64,000 nt of DNA from Symbiodinium natans (lineage: Eukaryota > Sar > Dinophyceae > Suessiales > Symbiodiniaceae). Under the pieces are notes generated by a model. The model ran no database searches, was not told where the DNA came from, and saw nothing but the letters and a program-made list of their open reading frames with translations. Both the position numbers and the translations under genes were made by a program. The stretch covers positions 521,001 to 585,000 of the forward strand of contig CAJNDS010002557.1 in the NCBI GenBank assembly GCA_905221605.1, written 5' to 3'. Shown piece by piece: positions 54,165 to 63,944 of the stretch (the stretch's first letter is position 1; each line of letters begins with the position of its first letter).

Positions 54165-54345
54165 ATCAACTACCCTGAAGTTGCAGCCCTTAGGCATTGC
54201 AAGGGAGATATCTATCAATCGAGGGCTGCTGGAGGTTTGGGCTTGGGGTTGGCTGCCGCCTTCGCCCTCGGCGATGCTGCGTGCTGGGCGGGGGTTTGGA
54301 AAACTTGCTTGGAAGGGCGTGAAATCAAAGGCCTGAACCCTACAT
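54165..54345 (+). CDS. Candidate exon, Gly/Ala-rich
   Basis: After CGATGCAG| the frame reads INYPEVAALRHCKGDIYQSR, AAGGLGLGLAAAFALGDAAC, then WAGVWKTCLEG. It could include a membrane-type helix (LGLGLAAAFALG). Upstream the same frame also reads a hydrophobic stretch from an ATG-less start at 54093. Confidence 0.45.
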
Positions 54346-54729
54346 CCCTAAACCCCTGAAGCCCCACACCCTATGCTCCTCTAAGACTCCTCTAGGTAGG
54401 GCTTGGGGACGCTTTATATTCTCCCTTCCTGGGTTTAAGATTAGGGTTTAGGGTTTAGGGTTTAGGGTTTAGGGTTTAGGGTTTGCTGTGATAGGGCGTA
54501 GGTGCTGTGAAGGTTAGGTTTCGGAACCAGCTCGAAAGCTTCGTGAGGTGCGAAGAGCAGCTTTGGCCCGATTGTGGAGGGCCATCTAACACTTTTCTCC
54601 CACCCCACGCCGTCCGAGGCGGCAAAACCACCCAAAGCTATTCCTTTTAGGGTTTAGGCCTAAACTCAAGGCAACAGTTCATTTTTAAAAACTTATTCAG
54701 TTTCATGATGTTCGGGTGTGGGTCGGAGA

Positions 54730-55060
54730 CAAAGGGCCAGGCTAGGAGCCAGGGAGGCAGGGGGCAGCCGGCATAAGAGCCGGCATAACGGTCAGGAAGG
54801 TGAGGGGGGCCAGCGAGTTGGGCAGGGGGGTCAGGAGGGGGCCGAAGGGGCAAGGGAGCAATTTAGGCGGGCCAGAGGAGGGGGGCCAGGGAGGCCAGGG
54901 GGGCCAGCAGGCCAAGGAGTTAGGGGGGCCAGGCAGGGCCAGGGAGCCAGGCGGGCCAGCCAGGAAGGGCCAGGGGGGCCAGGGGGGCCAGGGGGGTCAG
55001 GGGGGCCAGGGGGGCCAGGGGGGGGCCAGGGGGGCCAGGGGGCCAGGGAAGCCAGGGGCT
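54730..55060 (+). repeat. GGGGCCAG minisatellite
   Basis: Irregular 9-12-bp units of GGGGGGCCAG; the collagen-like GGQGGQ frames are translated repeat. Confidence 0.9.
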
Positions 55061-55242
55061 TAAGCCCAAAACACCCAAAAACCAGGTTTTTGAGCACCCG
55101 CCCTGCCTGGCCTGGCCTGAGGCCCCCTGGTCCCTGGACACGCTGCGGTGAGGGGTCCGGGTCCTCCTGGCCTGGGGGCCTTGGGGTACCCCCCCCCGAA
55201 ATGCCAGCCCCATCTGGGGTTTAGGGTATTTACCTTATTAAG

Positions 55243-55408
55243 GGGACCAGTACTGCCCGGGAGAACCTGCTCCGGTACCGGGCCCATCGTGGGTGCTACC
55301 GACCTCCTGGCTGCAGGAGGCGGGCAAGCGACCTGGGTCGACCTTCGCCATAGAGGTCGAAGGGCTGAAGCGCCGCCCCCCCTCTGTAGGGGGGCGGCCT
55401 AGGCCCTG
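55243..55408 (+). CDS. Candidate terminal exon, 54 codons
   Basis: After ATTAAG|GG the phase-1 frame reads DQYCPGEPAPVPGPSWVLPT, SWLQEAGKRPGSTFAIEVEG, LKRRPPSVGGRPRP, then TGA. Another frame from the same acceptor (GTSTARENLLRYRAHRGCYR) is open to 55351. The first is longer and ends in a stop. Confidence 0.45.
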
Positions 55409-55537
55409 AGTTTAGGGTTTAGGGTTTAGGGTTTAGGGGCCATCCGAGTCCTTAACCGGCAGGTACGCTGCCCGAGCGCAGAGACACCAAGTCGCGAGCG
55501 CCCGTCCGGACGCCCAATGGCCTGCAGCTCTTTTTGG

Positions 55538-55655
55538 TTTAGGGTTTAGGGTTTAGGGCTTAGGGTTTAGGGCTTCGGGCTTAGGGCTTAGGGTTTAGGG
55601 CTTAGGGCTTAGGGCTTTGGGTTTAGGGCTTTGGGCTTAGGGTTTAGGGTTTAAG
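55538..55655 (+). repeat. TTTAGGG/CTTAGGG block
   Basis: CTTAGGG and CTTCGGG dominate. Confidence 0.92.
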
Positions 55656-55659
55656 GTAC

Positions 55660-56125
55660 GGCTTAGTTGTAGGTTTATATAATGTGACGTCGCGAACGCT
55701 TTTCGAAGTAGCTCCTTGGAGGCAAGCTGCACTGAACTTGACTCTTGCGATTGCGGATGACTTGGTCAGACCCAGCACCAAATCCCCCAATCCTAATACC
55801 CTAAGCCCAAAAACTCCGGTTTGAGTTTAGGGCTGTGTTTATCCAGGCCACGCCCTCTAGGTGGATAAACAACTTCTGAAAACAGCTTACACCGCCGGAG
55901 GGCCGCCAGGAGCAACCTAACCCCTTTACCTGCGAAACGCAAGCTCCACACTGCACACCCGGCTCGCAGCTACAAAGGCGGCCAAGCAGCCTCAAAACAC
56001 CCAACAGTCTCTGAAATCCCTCAAGACACTAACTGCACCCCAACTCCCCGTAAGCCTCCGCCCCGTCCCGCAGAACCCAACTCCGCTCCCTCCCCACATC
56101 CAATACTATCTGAGGCCCAAAGCCC
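55660..56125. other. Repeat-poor spacer
   Basis: A minus frame (55801-56004, MGVLRLLGRLCSCEPGVQCG) is open for 67 codons. No motif or boundary supports a specific gene. Confidence 0.35.
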
Positions 56126-56215
56126 CAAACCCTAAACCCAACCTTAAACCCTAAACCCCAAACCCTAAACCCTAAAACCTAAACCCTAAAACCCTAAACC
56201 CTCAACCCTGACCAT
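56126..56215 (-). repeat. (CCCTAAA)n block, ~12 units
   Basis: Mixed 7- and 8-bp units. Confidence 0.93.
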
Positions 56216-56739
56216 GATTCCCCAGGCCAGGGACGCCTCGCCTGCTGGGCCCTCGCTGCGTGTAGAGCGGCCGACACGTGGGCCCAAGCGGAAGGTCGGA
56301 AAGAACCAGCACCCGTTTAGGGTTTAGGGCTTTAGTACTGCTTTACGGGTTGAAGCTTAGTGGTGTTTAAAGAGTTTATGGGATTCACAAGGCGTAAAAG
56401 GGGTGTTTAGGCTTTTTAGGGTTTGGGCGCTTGGGGGTTCAGGGGCTTGGGGCTTTGTTTAGGGTGCAGAGTTTAGGGAAGTTTCTTCCTGTAGGTGGTG
56501 GCTTTGAAGATTTTGCAGCCCTTTTGCTCCCATGTGAACATCCCCGCTCCCCCACCTGAACCCCAACAGCTTCCTAAAGCCTAAACCCTAAACCCTAAAC
56601 CCTAAACCCTGAATCCTAAACCCAAAACCGGCTCCTAAACCCGAGATACCCTTCAAGCCGAAACCCGTAAACCCTTGATGAGAACCAGAGATCACCCGTG
56701 AAGAGGCTGCTCCCGAAATACCCTATACCCTAAAGCCTG

Positions 56740-56835
56740 GGTTTAGAGTTTAGGGTTGGGGGTTTGGGGTTTAGGGTTTAGGGTTTGGGGTTTAGGGTTG
56801 AGGCTTTAGGGTTTAGGGTTTAGAGTTTAGGGTGA
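56740..56835 (+). repeat. (TTTAGGG)n block, ~13 units
   Basis: TTTGGGG and TTGAGGC variants. Confidence 0.93.
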
Positions 56836-56969
56836 GGAGAGCCATCACCCTAAAGAGGCTGCGCCACACCCTCCGGAGTTGGAGATGGATCTGGTGGAGA
56901 CCCCGGCAGACAAGGCCCCAAAGGGGTAGCTTCAAGGGATCTTGGCGATTAGGGTCCTTTTCTTCTTTT

Positions 56970-57045
56970 TTAGGGTTTAGGGTTTAGGGTTTAGGGTTTA
57001 GGGTTTAGGGTTTAGGGTTTAGGGTTTAGGGTTTAGGGTTTAGGG
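56970..57045 (+). repeat. (TTTAGGG)n block, ~11 units
   Basis: Perfect, ends in a G-rich tract. Confidence 0.96.
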
Positions 57046-57062
57046 GGGGAGGGGGGGGGCCG

Positions 57063-57391
57063 GTGGGTTTGGGGTTTATGGGGCTATGTTTTTGTTTTTT
57101 TTGGGTGCCGTGCTCCAGGTCCGGGGGGCTGTTCGGTTCCATGACCGGATACAACTTTCCATTCGCGCGTGCCAGAGTCAACACCCCAAGCCCTACAGGC
57201 CCTAGGTACTTCACGTTTTCCCTTCTTGGGATTAGGAGGATAACATTGGAGACTACTTTTTCAGAGTGCTTTTTTGGGGCCCTGCTAGGTGCTAAAAGCC
57301 TTGAAGCCGAGCAATTTTGCATGTAACCCGCTTCCGCAAACAATGGCTGGTTACATGAAGCTGCTTCACTCCTGCAGGCTTCTCTGCCCAA
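57063..57391. CDS. Spacer with long frames on both strands
   Basis: Minus frame of 121 codons (includes SEKVVSNVILLIPRRENVKY) and plus frame of 87 codons (RYFTFSLLGIRRITLETTFS). Repeat-free and balanced composition. I cannot decide strand; the minus frame is longer. Confidence 0.4.
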
Positions 57392-57554
57392 AAGGGTCAG
57401 GGTTTGGGGGTTTCTGTATATGGTTCAGGTCTGGGGTGAAGAGCTTTGCGGCGTGCAGTTTAGGGAGTTATGCTTGTTTGGGGCTCAAAGGTCACAGCGG
57501 TCCATTCCTTCGTGGGCTTTGAGCTTAGCGATTTGTGTATTCAGACCCCTGAAC

Positions 57555-57660
57555 ACTAAACCCTAAACCCTAAACCCTAAACCCTGAACCCTGAACACTA
57601 AACCCTAAACCCTAAACCCTGAACCCTGAACCCTGAACCCTGAACCCTGAACCCTAAACC
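57555..57660 (-). repeat. CCCTAAA/CCCTGAA block
   Basis: A direct repeat of ACCCTGAACACTAAACCC at 57548-57610. Confidence 0.94.
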
Positions 57661-57776
57661 CCCAACATGGTGGGTCATCCAAGCCAGGCGCGCGCGCCGC
57701 GGGCTTCGCGTGGAAGCCTCCGGCGCACTGCGACGTGGACCTCGGCGCCCCACCCGTTTCCTGGGCTGCACGAGGG

Positions 57777-57920
57777 GGTTTAGGGTTTGGTGTTTAGGGT
57801 TTGGGATTTTGGGTTTGGGTTTGGGGTTTGGGGTTTGGGGTTTAAGGTTTAGGGTTTAGGGTTTGGGATTTTGGGTTTAGGGTTTGGGGCTTAGGGTTTA
57901 GGGTTCGGGTTTGGGGTTTA
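57777..57920 (+). repeat. TTTGGGG/TTTAGGG block
   Basis: Includes repeated TTTGGGATTTTGGG. Confidence 0.92.
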
Positions 57921-58228
57921 GACGGTTTAGAGTTTGTTTGGCGCAGGGTGACTTGCATAATGGCCCCCTTGCTGTACCAACTAACACCCAAACCCTAAAC
58001 CCTAATCCCTCAGCCCTTCACCAACTAGTGCTTCAGACCAAGCCCTCTCATACGTCTGGTTGTGAGCTCAGAAATCTTAGGCGAGATTCAAACCCTCAAC
58101 CCCAAACCACTTCATCCCAAGCGGAACACGCTAAGCCCTCAACCCTCAATCTTGAACCCTAAGCCCAGACCCTATGTTCTATCCCAAAATCTCAACCCCA
58201 AGTGCCCTAAGCCCTAAGTATCCTGAGC

Positions 58229-58290
58229 TTTGAGGGCCCTAAACCCTGAACCCTAAACCCTACACCCTACACTCTCAACCCTAAATCGGA
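58229..58290 (-). repeat. (CCCTAAA)n block, ~8 units
   Basis: CCCTACA variants. Confidence 0.9.
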
Positions 58291-58376
58291 ATCCAAGGCC
58301 CAGCACACCTCATCTCAGCGCCCCTGCCGGCCCTCAACGCAAGCTGCAGAGGAAGCCCTGACCAACACCTATAGTA

Positions 58377-58465
58377 GGGTTTAGGGTTCAGGATTTAAAG
58401 CTTAGGGTTTGCGGCTTAGGGTTCAGGGTTCAGGGTTTAGGGTTCAGGGTTTAGGGCTTAGGGTG
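58377..58465 (+). repeat. (TTTAGGG)n block, degenerate
   Basis: TTCAGGG-rich. Confidence 0.9.
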
Positions 58466-58970
58466 TCGGGGTTAGGGAAACCTAACTACTCTTCTGGTTC
58501 TGAGGGGAAACTTGATTCTTGACAGTCTATGGCTTTGGAGTTTAGGGCTTGTAGGGTTCTCGGGCTTGTTTTGTGAGTTTAGGGTGTATAGGTCCCGAGC
58601 TGTTGGGGCATCGGTCCCCTATCCGCACACTCTTGGTTGTCGAGATACGGCTTTCCCCTGAGCCCTGAAGCCGAACCCGAAAACGCTACCTTAAATGCCT
58701 ACTGTGGCCCTAGATCTCCTATCCTGTGATGACTTAAAAATGCCGAATTTGGCCCTACTCGGAGGTTATATATAAGTGGGTTATAAGTGCACTTATAGTT
58801 GGTTTAAAAGTACCATGAATCTTCTAAACCCTAAACCCTAAACCCTAAACCCTATACCCTGAATCCGGCTGTTGGAGCTACAGCCCCAAAGCCTTGGTCC
58901 GGCTCACAGGCACCCGACCGAGCCTGCGCTCGCACGTCGGGGAAGACCTATTCCGTCGCTGACTTAACTC

Positions 58971-59062
58971 TGGGGTTTAGGGTTTAGGGTTCAGGGTTTA
59001 GGGTTTAGGGTTTGGGGTTTAGGGTTTAGGGTTGAGGATTGAGGGTTGAGGGTTTAGGGTAA
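58971..59062 (+). repeat. (TTTAGGG)n block, ~13 units
   Basis: TTGAGGG at the right. Confidence 0.94.
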
Positions 59063-59259
59063 TTCCGCCGTGTGGTTCAGGATTCCGGGGGGGGGTCTGC
59101 CCCTGCCCCCCAACCCTTTACAACTATGCCAGCGCGAAAGCACCAGAGCCCGAAGCCTCCTAGCCCCAAACCCGGCCCTGCGCCCTCCAAGACAACTTCT
59201 CAAACCCATGGAGCCATCGTCTTGGTTGATATGGGAGCTGCTCAACAACCTGCTACCGC

Positions 59260-59338
59260 TAGGGTTAGGGTTTATAGGGTTTAGGGTTAGGGTTTAGGGT
59301 TTACGGTTTAGGGTTTAGGGTTTAGGGTTTAGGGTGTA
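59260..59338 (+). repeat. (TTTAGGG)n block, ~11 units
   Basis: Contains GGTTAGGG units. Confidence 0.94.
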
Positions 59339-59397
59339 GCCTACTCACTGCGAACCAAACCGGAGCCAGCCCAAACCAAGCCGAAGCCATTCAAAAT

Positions 59398-59796
59398 TCA
59401 CACGTGACACATGTCTATCTCATGGCGGCAGAGGATACCCCCCCCCCCCTTCAGACTGTTGCGTAGGGGACGGTCTGAACCGAAAGGCCCTCTCATGAAA
59501 TTCCGGGCCGTGAAAGGTTTCCGATTGTTGAGGAGTGCCAAGGTCGCTTGAAGGCAACTCCCTTGCAAAAGGAGCCGAGAACGTTTTTTACAGGTGAAGG
59601 ACCGGGGTCGTGAGGTTTTGCGCAGGGGACGGTCTGGGCCGAAGGGCCCTATCATAGAAAATTTCAGGGCGCGAGCTGGTCTAGTTATCGATAAATTCGG
59701 GAACGGGTGTCGCGAGATCTTGCGCAGGGGACGGTCTGCGCCCAAGGGCCGTCTCATAGAAAAATTGCAGGGCTCTGCCTTTGAGTTTGCTTTCAA
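59398..59796 (-). CDS. Minus-strand ORF with three in-frame copies of a P-x-G-x-D-R-P-L-R motif
   Basis: The 132-codon minus frame contains FSMRRPLGADRPLRKISR, FSMIGPFGPDRPLRKTSR and FMRGPFGSDRPLRNS, all in one frame. The underlying DNA repeat (GGGGACGGTCTG at 59467, 59625 and 59727) is unevenly spaced (158 and 102 bp) yet stays in frame on this strand. A plus frame covers two copies only. Unknown family; it may be a dispersed repeat that was coding. Confidence 0.45.
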   Translation of the reverse strand: MKANSKAEPCNFSMRRPLGADRPLRKISRHPFPNLSITRPARALKFSMIGPFGPDRPLRKTSRPRSFTCKKRSRLLLQGSCLQATLALLNNRKPFTARNFMRGPFGSDRPLRNSLKGGGGILCRHEIDMCHV

Positions 59797-59895
59797 TTCG
59801 TCCGCCGGCCAGCAAGCAGAGCGGCGTCAGGGCAGCAGGGTAGTGAGGGCCAGGGTCCTGGCCTAGCGCTCGGGCCAGGGGCCAGGAAAGGGCCA

Positions 59896-59970
59896 GGTTT
59901 AGGGTTTAGGGTTTAGGGTTTAGGGTTTAGGGTTTAGGGTTTAGGGTTTAGGGTTTAGGGTTTAGGGTTC
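59896..59970 (+). repeat. (TTTAGGG)n block, ~10 units
   Basis: Perfect. Confidence 0.96.
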
Positions 59971-60129
59971 AGGGCAAAACCCATCTAGTCCTCACACCCT
60001 GCGACCTCCAGGTCTCCGAACGGGGCTGCTGCCCACCGACCCCCGGCGAGCCCCTCGCAGCTGCCGAAGGTCCGTGAGGAGTGAGCGAAAGTTCCGCGAC
60101 GTGGGCATTAGGGCCTCCTAAGCCCCAAA

Positions 60130-60243
60130 GCATAAACCCTAAACCCTAACCCCTAACCCCTAACCCCTAAACCCTAAACCCTAAACCCTAAACCCTAAAC
60201 CCTAAACCCTAAACCCTAAACCCTAAACCCTAAACCCTAAACC
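60130..60243 (-). repeat. CCCCTAA then CCCTAAA block
   Basis: About 16 units. Confidence 0.95.
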
Positions 60244-60297
60244 CCTGAATGGTTTTCCAAAGCTCTGGCACCCAAAGCCCTATAAACCACGCGCCCT

Positions 60298-60405
60298 AAG
60301 TCCTACACCCTAACCCCCAAACCCGAAACCCTGAACCCTAAACCCTAAAACCTAAACCCTAAACCCTGTACCCTGAACCCTAAACCCTAAGCCCTAAACT
60401 CTATG
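60298..60405 (-). repeat. Degenerate CCCTAAA block
   Basis: CCCTGAA, CCCTGTA variants. Confidence 0.88.
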
Positions 60406-60484
60406 CTCTGAACGCCCTATTCGCTTCGCCTTGAGACCTGTGCAGAGTCAGAGCGTGTTGCTCCGTGAGTCGGCCAGGCATGGC

Positions 60485-60625
60485 TTAGGGTTTTGGGTTT
60501 AGGGTTTAGGGTTTAGGGTTTAGGGTTTAGGGTTTAGGGTTTAGGGTTTAGGGTTTAGGGTTTAGGGTGTAGGGTGTAGGGTTCAGGGTTCAGGGTTTAG
60601 GGTTTAGGGTTTAGGGTTTAGGGGT
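60485..60625 (+). repeat. (TTTAGGG)n block, ~20 units
   Basis: Perfect with two TGTAGGG units. Confidence 0.96.
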
Positions 60626-60719
60626 CAGCATCTCAAGTTCGAGCATTTACTAGGCCAGGCAACGGAAAGAATAACCCACCCGCCCAAAGAATCCCATAGC
60701 ATACGAAAATAGAAAGTTT

Positions 60720-61110
60720 ACTCCAATTCGTGCTGAACAATGGGGCGGTTAGAGGGGTAAGAGGGGTCGAAATGGATCAAATTCTCCAGTTCGTGCCGAA
60801 CAATGGGGGGTCAAAAGGGGTCGAAGGGATCGAAATGGATCAAATTCTCCAATTCGTGCGGAAGAATGGGGGGTCAAAGGGGTCAGAGGGGTCGAAGTGG
60901 ATCCAAGTCTCCAATTCGTGCCGAACAAGGGAGGGGTTAGAGGGGTAAGAGGGGTCGCAATGGATCAACCTCTCCAGTTCGTGCCGGACAATGGGGGGTC
61001 AAAGGGATCGGAGGGGTCGAAATGGATCACATTCTCCAATTCGTGCCGAAGAATGGGGGGTCAAAAGAAAGCGAAAAATAATTGATCAAATTCTCCAATT
61101 CGTGCTTAAC
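60720..61110 (+). repeat. 63-bp tandem repeat, 7 copies, coding-compatible
   Basis: CAATTCGTGC-type anchors (TTCGTG at 60727, 60790, 60853, 60915, 60978, 61041 and 61099) give spacings of 63, 63, 62, 63, 63 and 58. 63 bp is 21 codons: one frame reads MDQILQFVPNNGGSKGVEGI units. The single 62-bp step breaks the frame, so the current array is split into two frames. Confidence 0.9.
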
Positions 61111-61209
61111 ATTTAGGGTTATATGGTAGAGAGGTTTAGGGTTTCGGGGACCTCTCGCAACCTCAAGTAAAGGCTCAGGGGCTTCACAGCAGCGCCCCCG
61201 CCCCCCCCA

Positions 61210-61285
61210 ATTTAGGGTTTAGGCTTTAGGGTTTAGGGTTTAGGGTTTAGGGTTTAGGGTTTAGGGTTTAGGGTTTAGGGTTGAG
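61210..61285 (+). repeat. (TTTAGGG)n block, ~10 units
   Basis: Ends TTGAG|G, the acceptor of the next exon. Confidence 0.95.
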
Positions 61286-61363
61286 GCTATGGATCTGGGG
61301 GAGGAGTGTACGGTATACCGGTATACCCTTCTTGCCAGGGTCGTATTGAAGCCTGGCGGACGG
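61286..61363 (+). CDS. Candidate exon with GTAAGT donor
   Basis: 26 codons, AMDLGEECTVYRYTLLARVV then LKPGGR, between GGGTTGAG|G and CGG|GTAAGT, phase 0/0. The alternating hydrophobic pattern suggests beta strands. Family unknown. Confidence 0.6.
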
Positions 61364-61438
61364 GTAAGTTACTTAGACAGGCCACGTTCCAAGGGACACC
61401 CCTCAAAGGGGGGCACGTGGCAACGCACCATGGCACAG
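61364..61438. other. Short candidate intron with hairpin
   Basis: GTAAGT ... GGCACAG. Contains GCCACGTTCC and GGGCACGTGGC as inverted arms (about 61381-61421). Confidence 0.45.
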
Positions 61439-61495
61439 CACCTGGGTTTTAGGATGTGCAGCGCCCTCCGTCGTATCTACGAAGATTCTGAAGCC
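61439..61495 (+). CDS. Candidate exon
   Basis: HLGFRMCSALRRIYEDSEA in phase 0, following 61286-61363. Ends near the next CCCTAAA/CCCGAAA block; donor unclear. Confidence 0.45.
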
Positions 61496-61545
61496 CTAAA
61501 CCCGAAACCCTAAACCCGAAACCCGAGACCCGAAACCCGAAAAGC
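61490..61545 (-). repeat. CCCTAAA/CCCGAAA block, ~8 units
   Basis: Mostly CCCGAAA. Confidence 0.92.
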
Positions 61546-61909
61546 CGCAGTCGGATTGAGGGCTTTCTTTCTCGCCTTCGCGGTGTAGCCCTGAAACCCG
61601 ATTGGTGCACTTGTGCCGCACCACGTACAGACCGGCCTCCCAGCGCGGCTCGCAGCGCAGAACTGGTCCAGTTGCAGCCGCAAAGGGTTTAGGGCTTTTG
61701 AAACCCTGCGGGCTCCCTAAACCCTAAACCCGACACCCCGAATGGCGAAGGTCTGAGGCTTGCTTGCTGCACTGAAGTAGGTTTAGGGCCGTTTAGGGTT
61801 CGAGTTTGAACGAGGGTTTTTCTGTTTTGGGTAGCAGTCTGAGCTCTCAGCTCAGCCCCCGCCAGCATTTTTGAGAACCTTACGCCCCCACCCCCCCCCC
61901 CCCACCCCC

Positions 61910-62015
61910 CCAAACCCTAGACCCCAAATCCTAACCCTAAACTTTAAACTTTAAACTCTAAACCCTAAACCCTAACCGCTAGACCCCAAACCCTAAACTT
62001 TAAACCCTGAACCCT
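61910..62015 (-). repeat. Degenerate CCCTAAA block
   Basis: ACTTTAA units. Confidence 0.85.
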
Positions 62016-62056
62016 GAGCCGGAACCACGAACCACGTCCCGCGGTACTCTGACTCG

Positions 62057-62332
62057 CTACGCGCCGCGGCTTGCGGCCTGGGACGCGCATGAGCTGTGAT
62101 TCAGGTCTACTAGAGAGGCCCGGGGGAAATATTTATTCATATCACTTGCTGGGTTCAGGAGGATCACATGCAGGAATATATGTGAGGGTGTTGTTTGAGA
62201 TAGGTTCGATGTGAACTTGTTGAGTAAGAGTGCAGTTGTTTTGCCAAATTTCGATTTAGAACGTAAGGTTTTTGGGACGTTAGTCTCATGGATATGATCA
62301 GTGTCGTACATGTGTAAATGGACCAGGAGCAT
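62057..62332 (-). CDS. Minus-strand ORF in AT-richer spacer
   Basis: 91 codons (MLLVHLHMYDTDHIHETNVP ... KSKFGKTTALLLNKFTSNLS). The segment 62085-62345 is AT-richer than its surroundings and repeat-free. No family seen. Confidence 0.35.
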   Translation of the reverse strand: MLLVHLHMYDTDHIHETNVPKTLRSKSKFGKTTALLLNKFTSNLSQTTPSHIFLHVILLNPASDMNKYFPRASLVDLNHSSCASQAASRGA

Positions 62333-62582
62333 GATTACATCCCCTTATTGTTTTGCATGTATGCAATTTCGCCCATGCCCCCAACGTCTACGTGCAGATG
62401 TCGGCAACGCCTAAGCTCTAGAGCCTCTTTCGTGTTATGGGCTCAGGATTTAGAGTTTAGGGTTTAGGGCTCTAAGGGCTTCGCCGGGCCGAGGGTTGAA
62501 TGGGGTGTCGTTCATCTACCTACGGCTGCAGGGTCGCAGGGGGCAGGGCCACACTTGAGAGACCTGACTTGGAGCAGCTGCC

Positions 62583-62625
62583 TTTACAAGGACCCGGAGT
62601 AGGCCCTTATTTCCCTTTTTTTAGG
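62583..62625 (+). repeat. Dispersed motif shared with 18205-18240
   Basis: GGACCCGGAGTAGGCCCTTA then TTTCCCTTTTT matches GGACCCAGAGTAGGCCCTGA then TTCCCTTTTT at 18210. Adjacent to a TTTAGGG block at 18 kb but not here. Confidence 0.6.
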
Positions 62626-62871
62626 GCCTAGTTTATGTTCAGTTGTCAATTTTGGTGCCGCTGCCTTCACGCGCGGTGAAGGGCAGCCACCTCGGCGAGG
62701 GAGGAGGAGCGCAGGGTGACGTATCGAAAGTTGCCTCAACTGGTGAAAGCCCCTAACACCCACCCTAAACCCGGAACCTGAAACCTGAATTCAGCCCCGA
62801 GCACTAAGAACCTCAGCCCGAAATCGTGTCGAGAGTAGTTCGTCATGGGGGTAGCTCCCATTTAGGGTGTA

Positions 62872-63127
62872 GGGTCCCTAAACCCTAAACCCTAAACCCT
62901 AAACCCTAAACCCTAAACCCTAAACCCTAAACCCTAAACCCTAAACCCTAAACCCTAAACCCTAAACCCTAAACCCTAAACCCTAAACCCTAAACCCTAA
63001 ACCCTAAACCCTAAACCCTAAACCCTAAACCCTAAACCCTAAACCCTAAACCCTAAACCCTAAACCCTAAACCCTAAACCCTAAACCCTAAACCCTAAAC
63101 CCTAAACCCTAAACCCTAAACCCTAAA
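62872..63127 (-). repeat. (CCCTAAA)n block, ~36 perfect units
   Basis: The longest perfect run in the window. Confidence 0.98.
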
Positions 63128-63239
63128 CTCCCCTCCTCCCGCTGCCTCACCTGGAGCTCTTTCATGTCTGGGTGTGCCAGAGAGAGAGAGAGCTTGTAAG
63201 TAGGGTTATAAGTCCCCTCAGCAAGGTTTGATGCCTAGT

Positions 63240-63445
63240 GTTAGGGTTTTAGGGTTTGGGTTTAGGGTTTAGGGTTTAGGGTTTAGGGTTTAGGGTTTAG
63301 GGTTTAGGGTTTAGGGTTTAGGGTTTAGGGTTTAGGGTTTAGGGTTTAGGGTTTAGGGTTTAGAGTTTAGGGTTTAGGGTTTAGGGTTTAGGGTTTAGGG
63401 TTTAGGGTTTAGGGTTTAGGGTTCAGGGTTTAGGGTTTAGGGTAA
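63240..63445 (+). repeat. (TTTAGGG)n block, ~29 units
   Basis: Faces the previous block across a 110-bp spacer. Confidence 0.97.
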
Positions 63446-63503
63446 ACCCTACTTAGAAGTACCCATAGGACGCCCTGAGCACTAAGACCCCATGACCTTC
63501 ACT

Positions 63504-63617
63504 TACCCAGAGAGCCCAATACCCCTTAATTAAGGAATATACCTCAAATTATGAAGGGATCCTTAATATGATTTTTAGCACTATTCCTTAATGAAGGGGT
63601 ATTGGGCTCTTTGGGTA
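63504..63617. mobile_element. MITE-like inverted-repeat element
   Basis: TACCCAGAGAGCCCAATACC at the left and the inverted GGTATTGGGCTCTTTGGGTA at the right, arms about 36 bp including CCTTAATTAAGGAATA. 114 bp, AT-rich core. Confidence 0.85.
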
Positions 63618-63735
63618 CCAGCCCTCCACACACGGACAGAAGCATGTTGCCACCCGAACACGACAGCCAGGGCTTCGAAGGTGCAGGGTTAGGGCCTTGG
63701 GGTCTTCGTGCCCACATGTTGGTGTCTTCCCTTAT

Positions 63736-63822
63736 CCCTAAACCCTAAACCCTAAACCCCAAACCCTAAACCCTAAACCCTAAACCCTAGACCCTAAACC
63801 CGACACCCTAAACCCTAAACCC
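63736..63822 (-). repeat. (CCCTAAA)n block, ~12 units
   Basis: CCCCAAA and CCCGACA variants. Confidence 0.95.
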
Positions 63823-63944
63823 TTTTTTGCGACCCCAAAACACTCTGGGGGTGCAGGTTCGGGGCAGCTGCCTTGGCTGCTGACTATCCCCAACCCTAAG
63901 CCCTGACCATCCTAAACCCTCGCCCCTGACCATCCGTGACTCTA

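Noticed and set aside
54718-55224. 168-residue Gly/Gln-rich frame
   Set aside because: Translation of the GGGGCCAG minisatellite; antisense is equally open.
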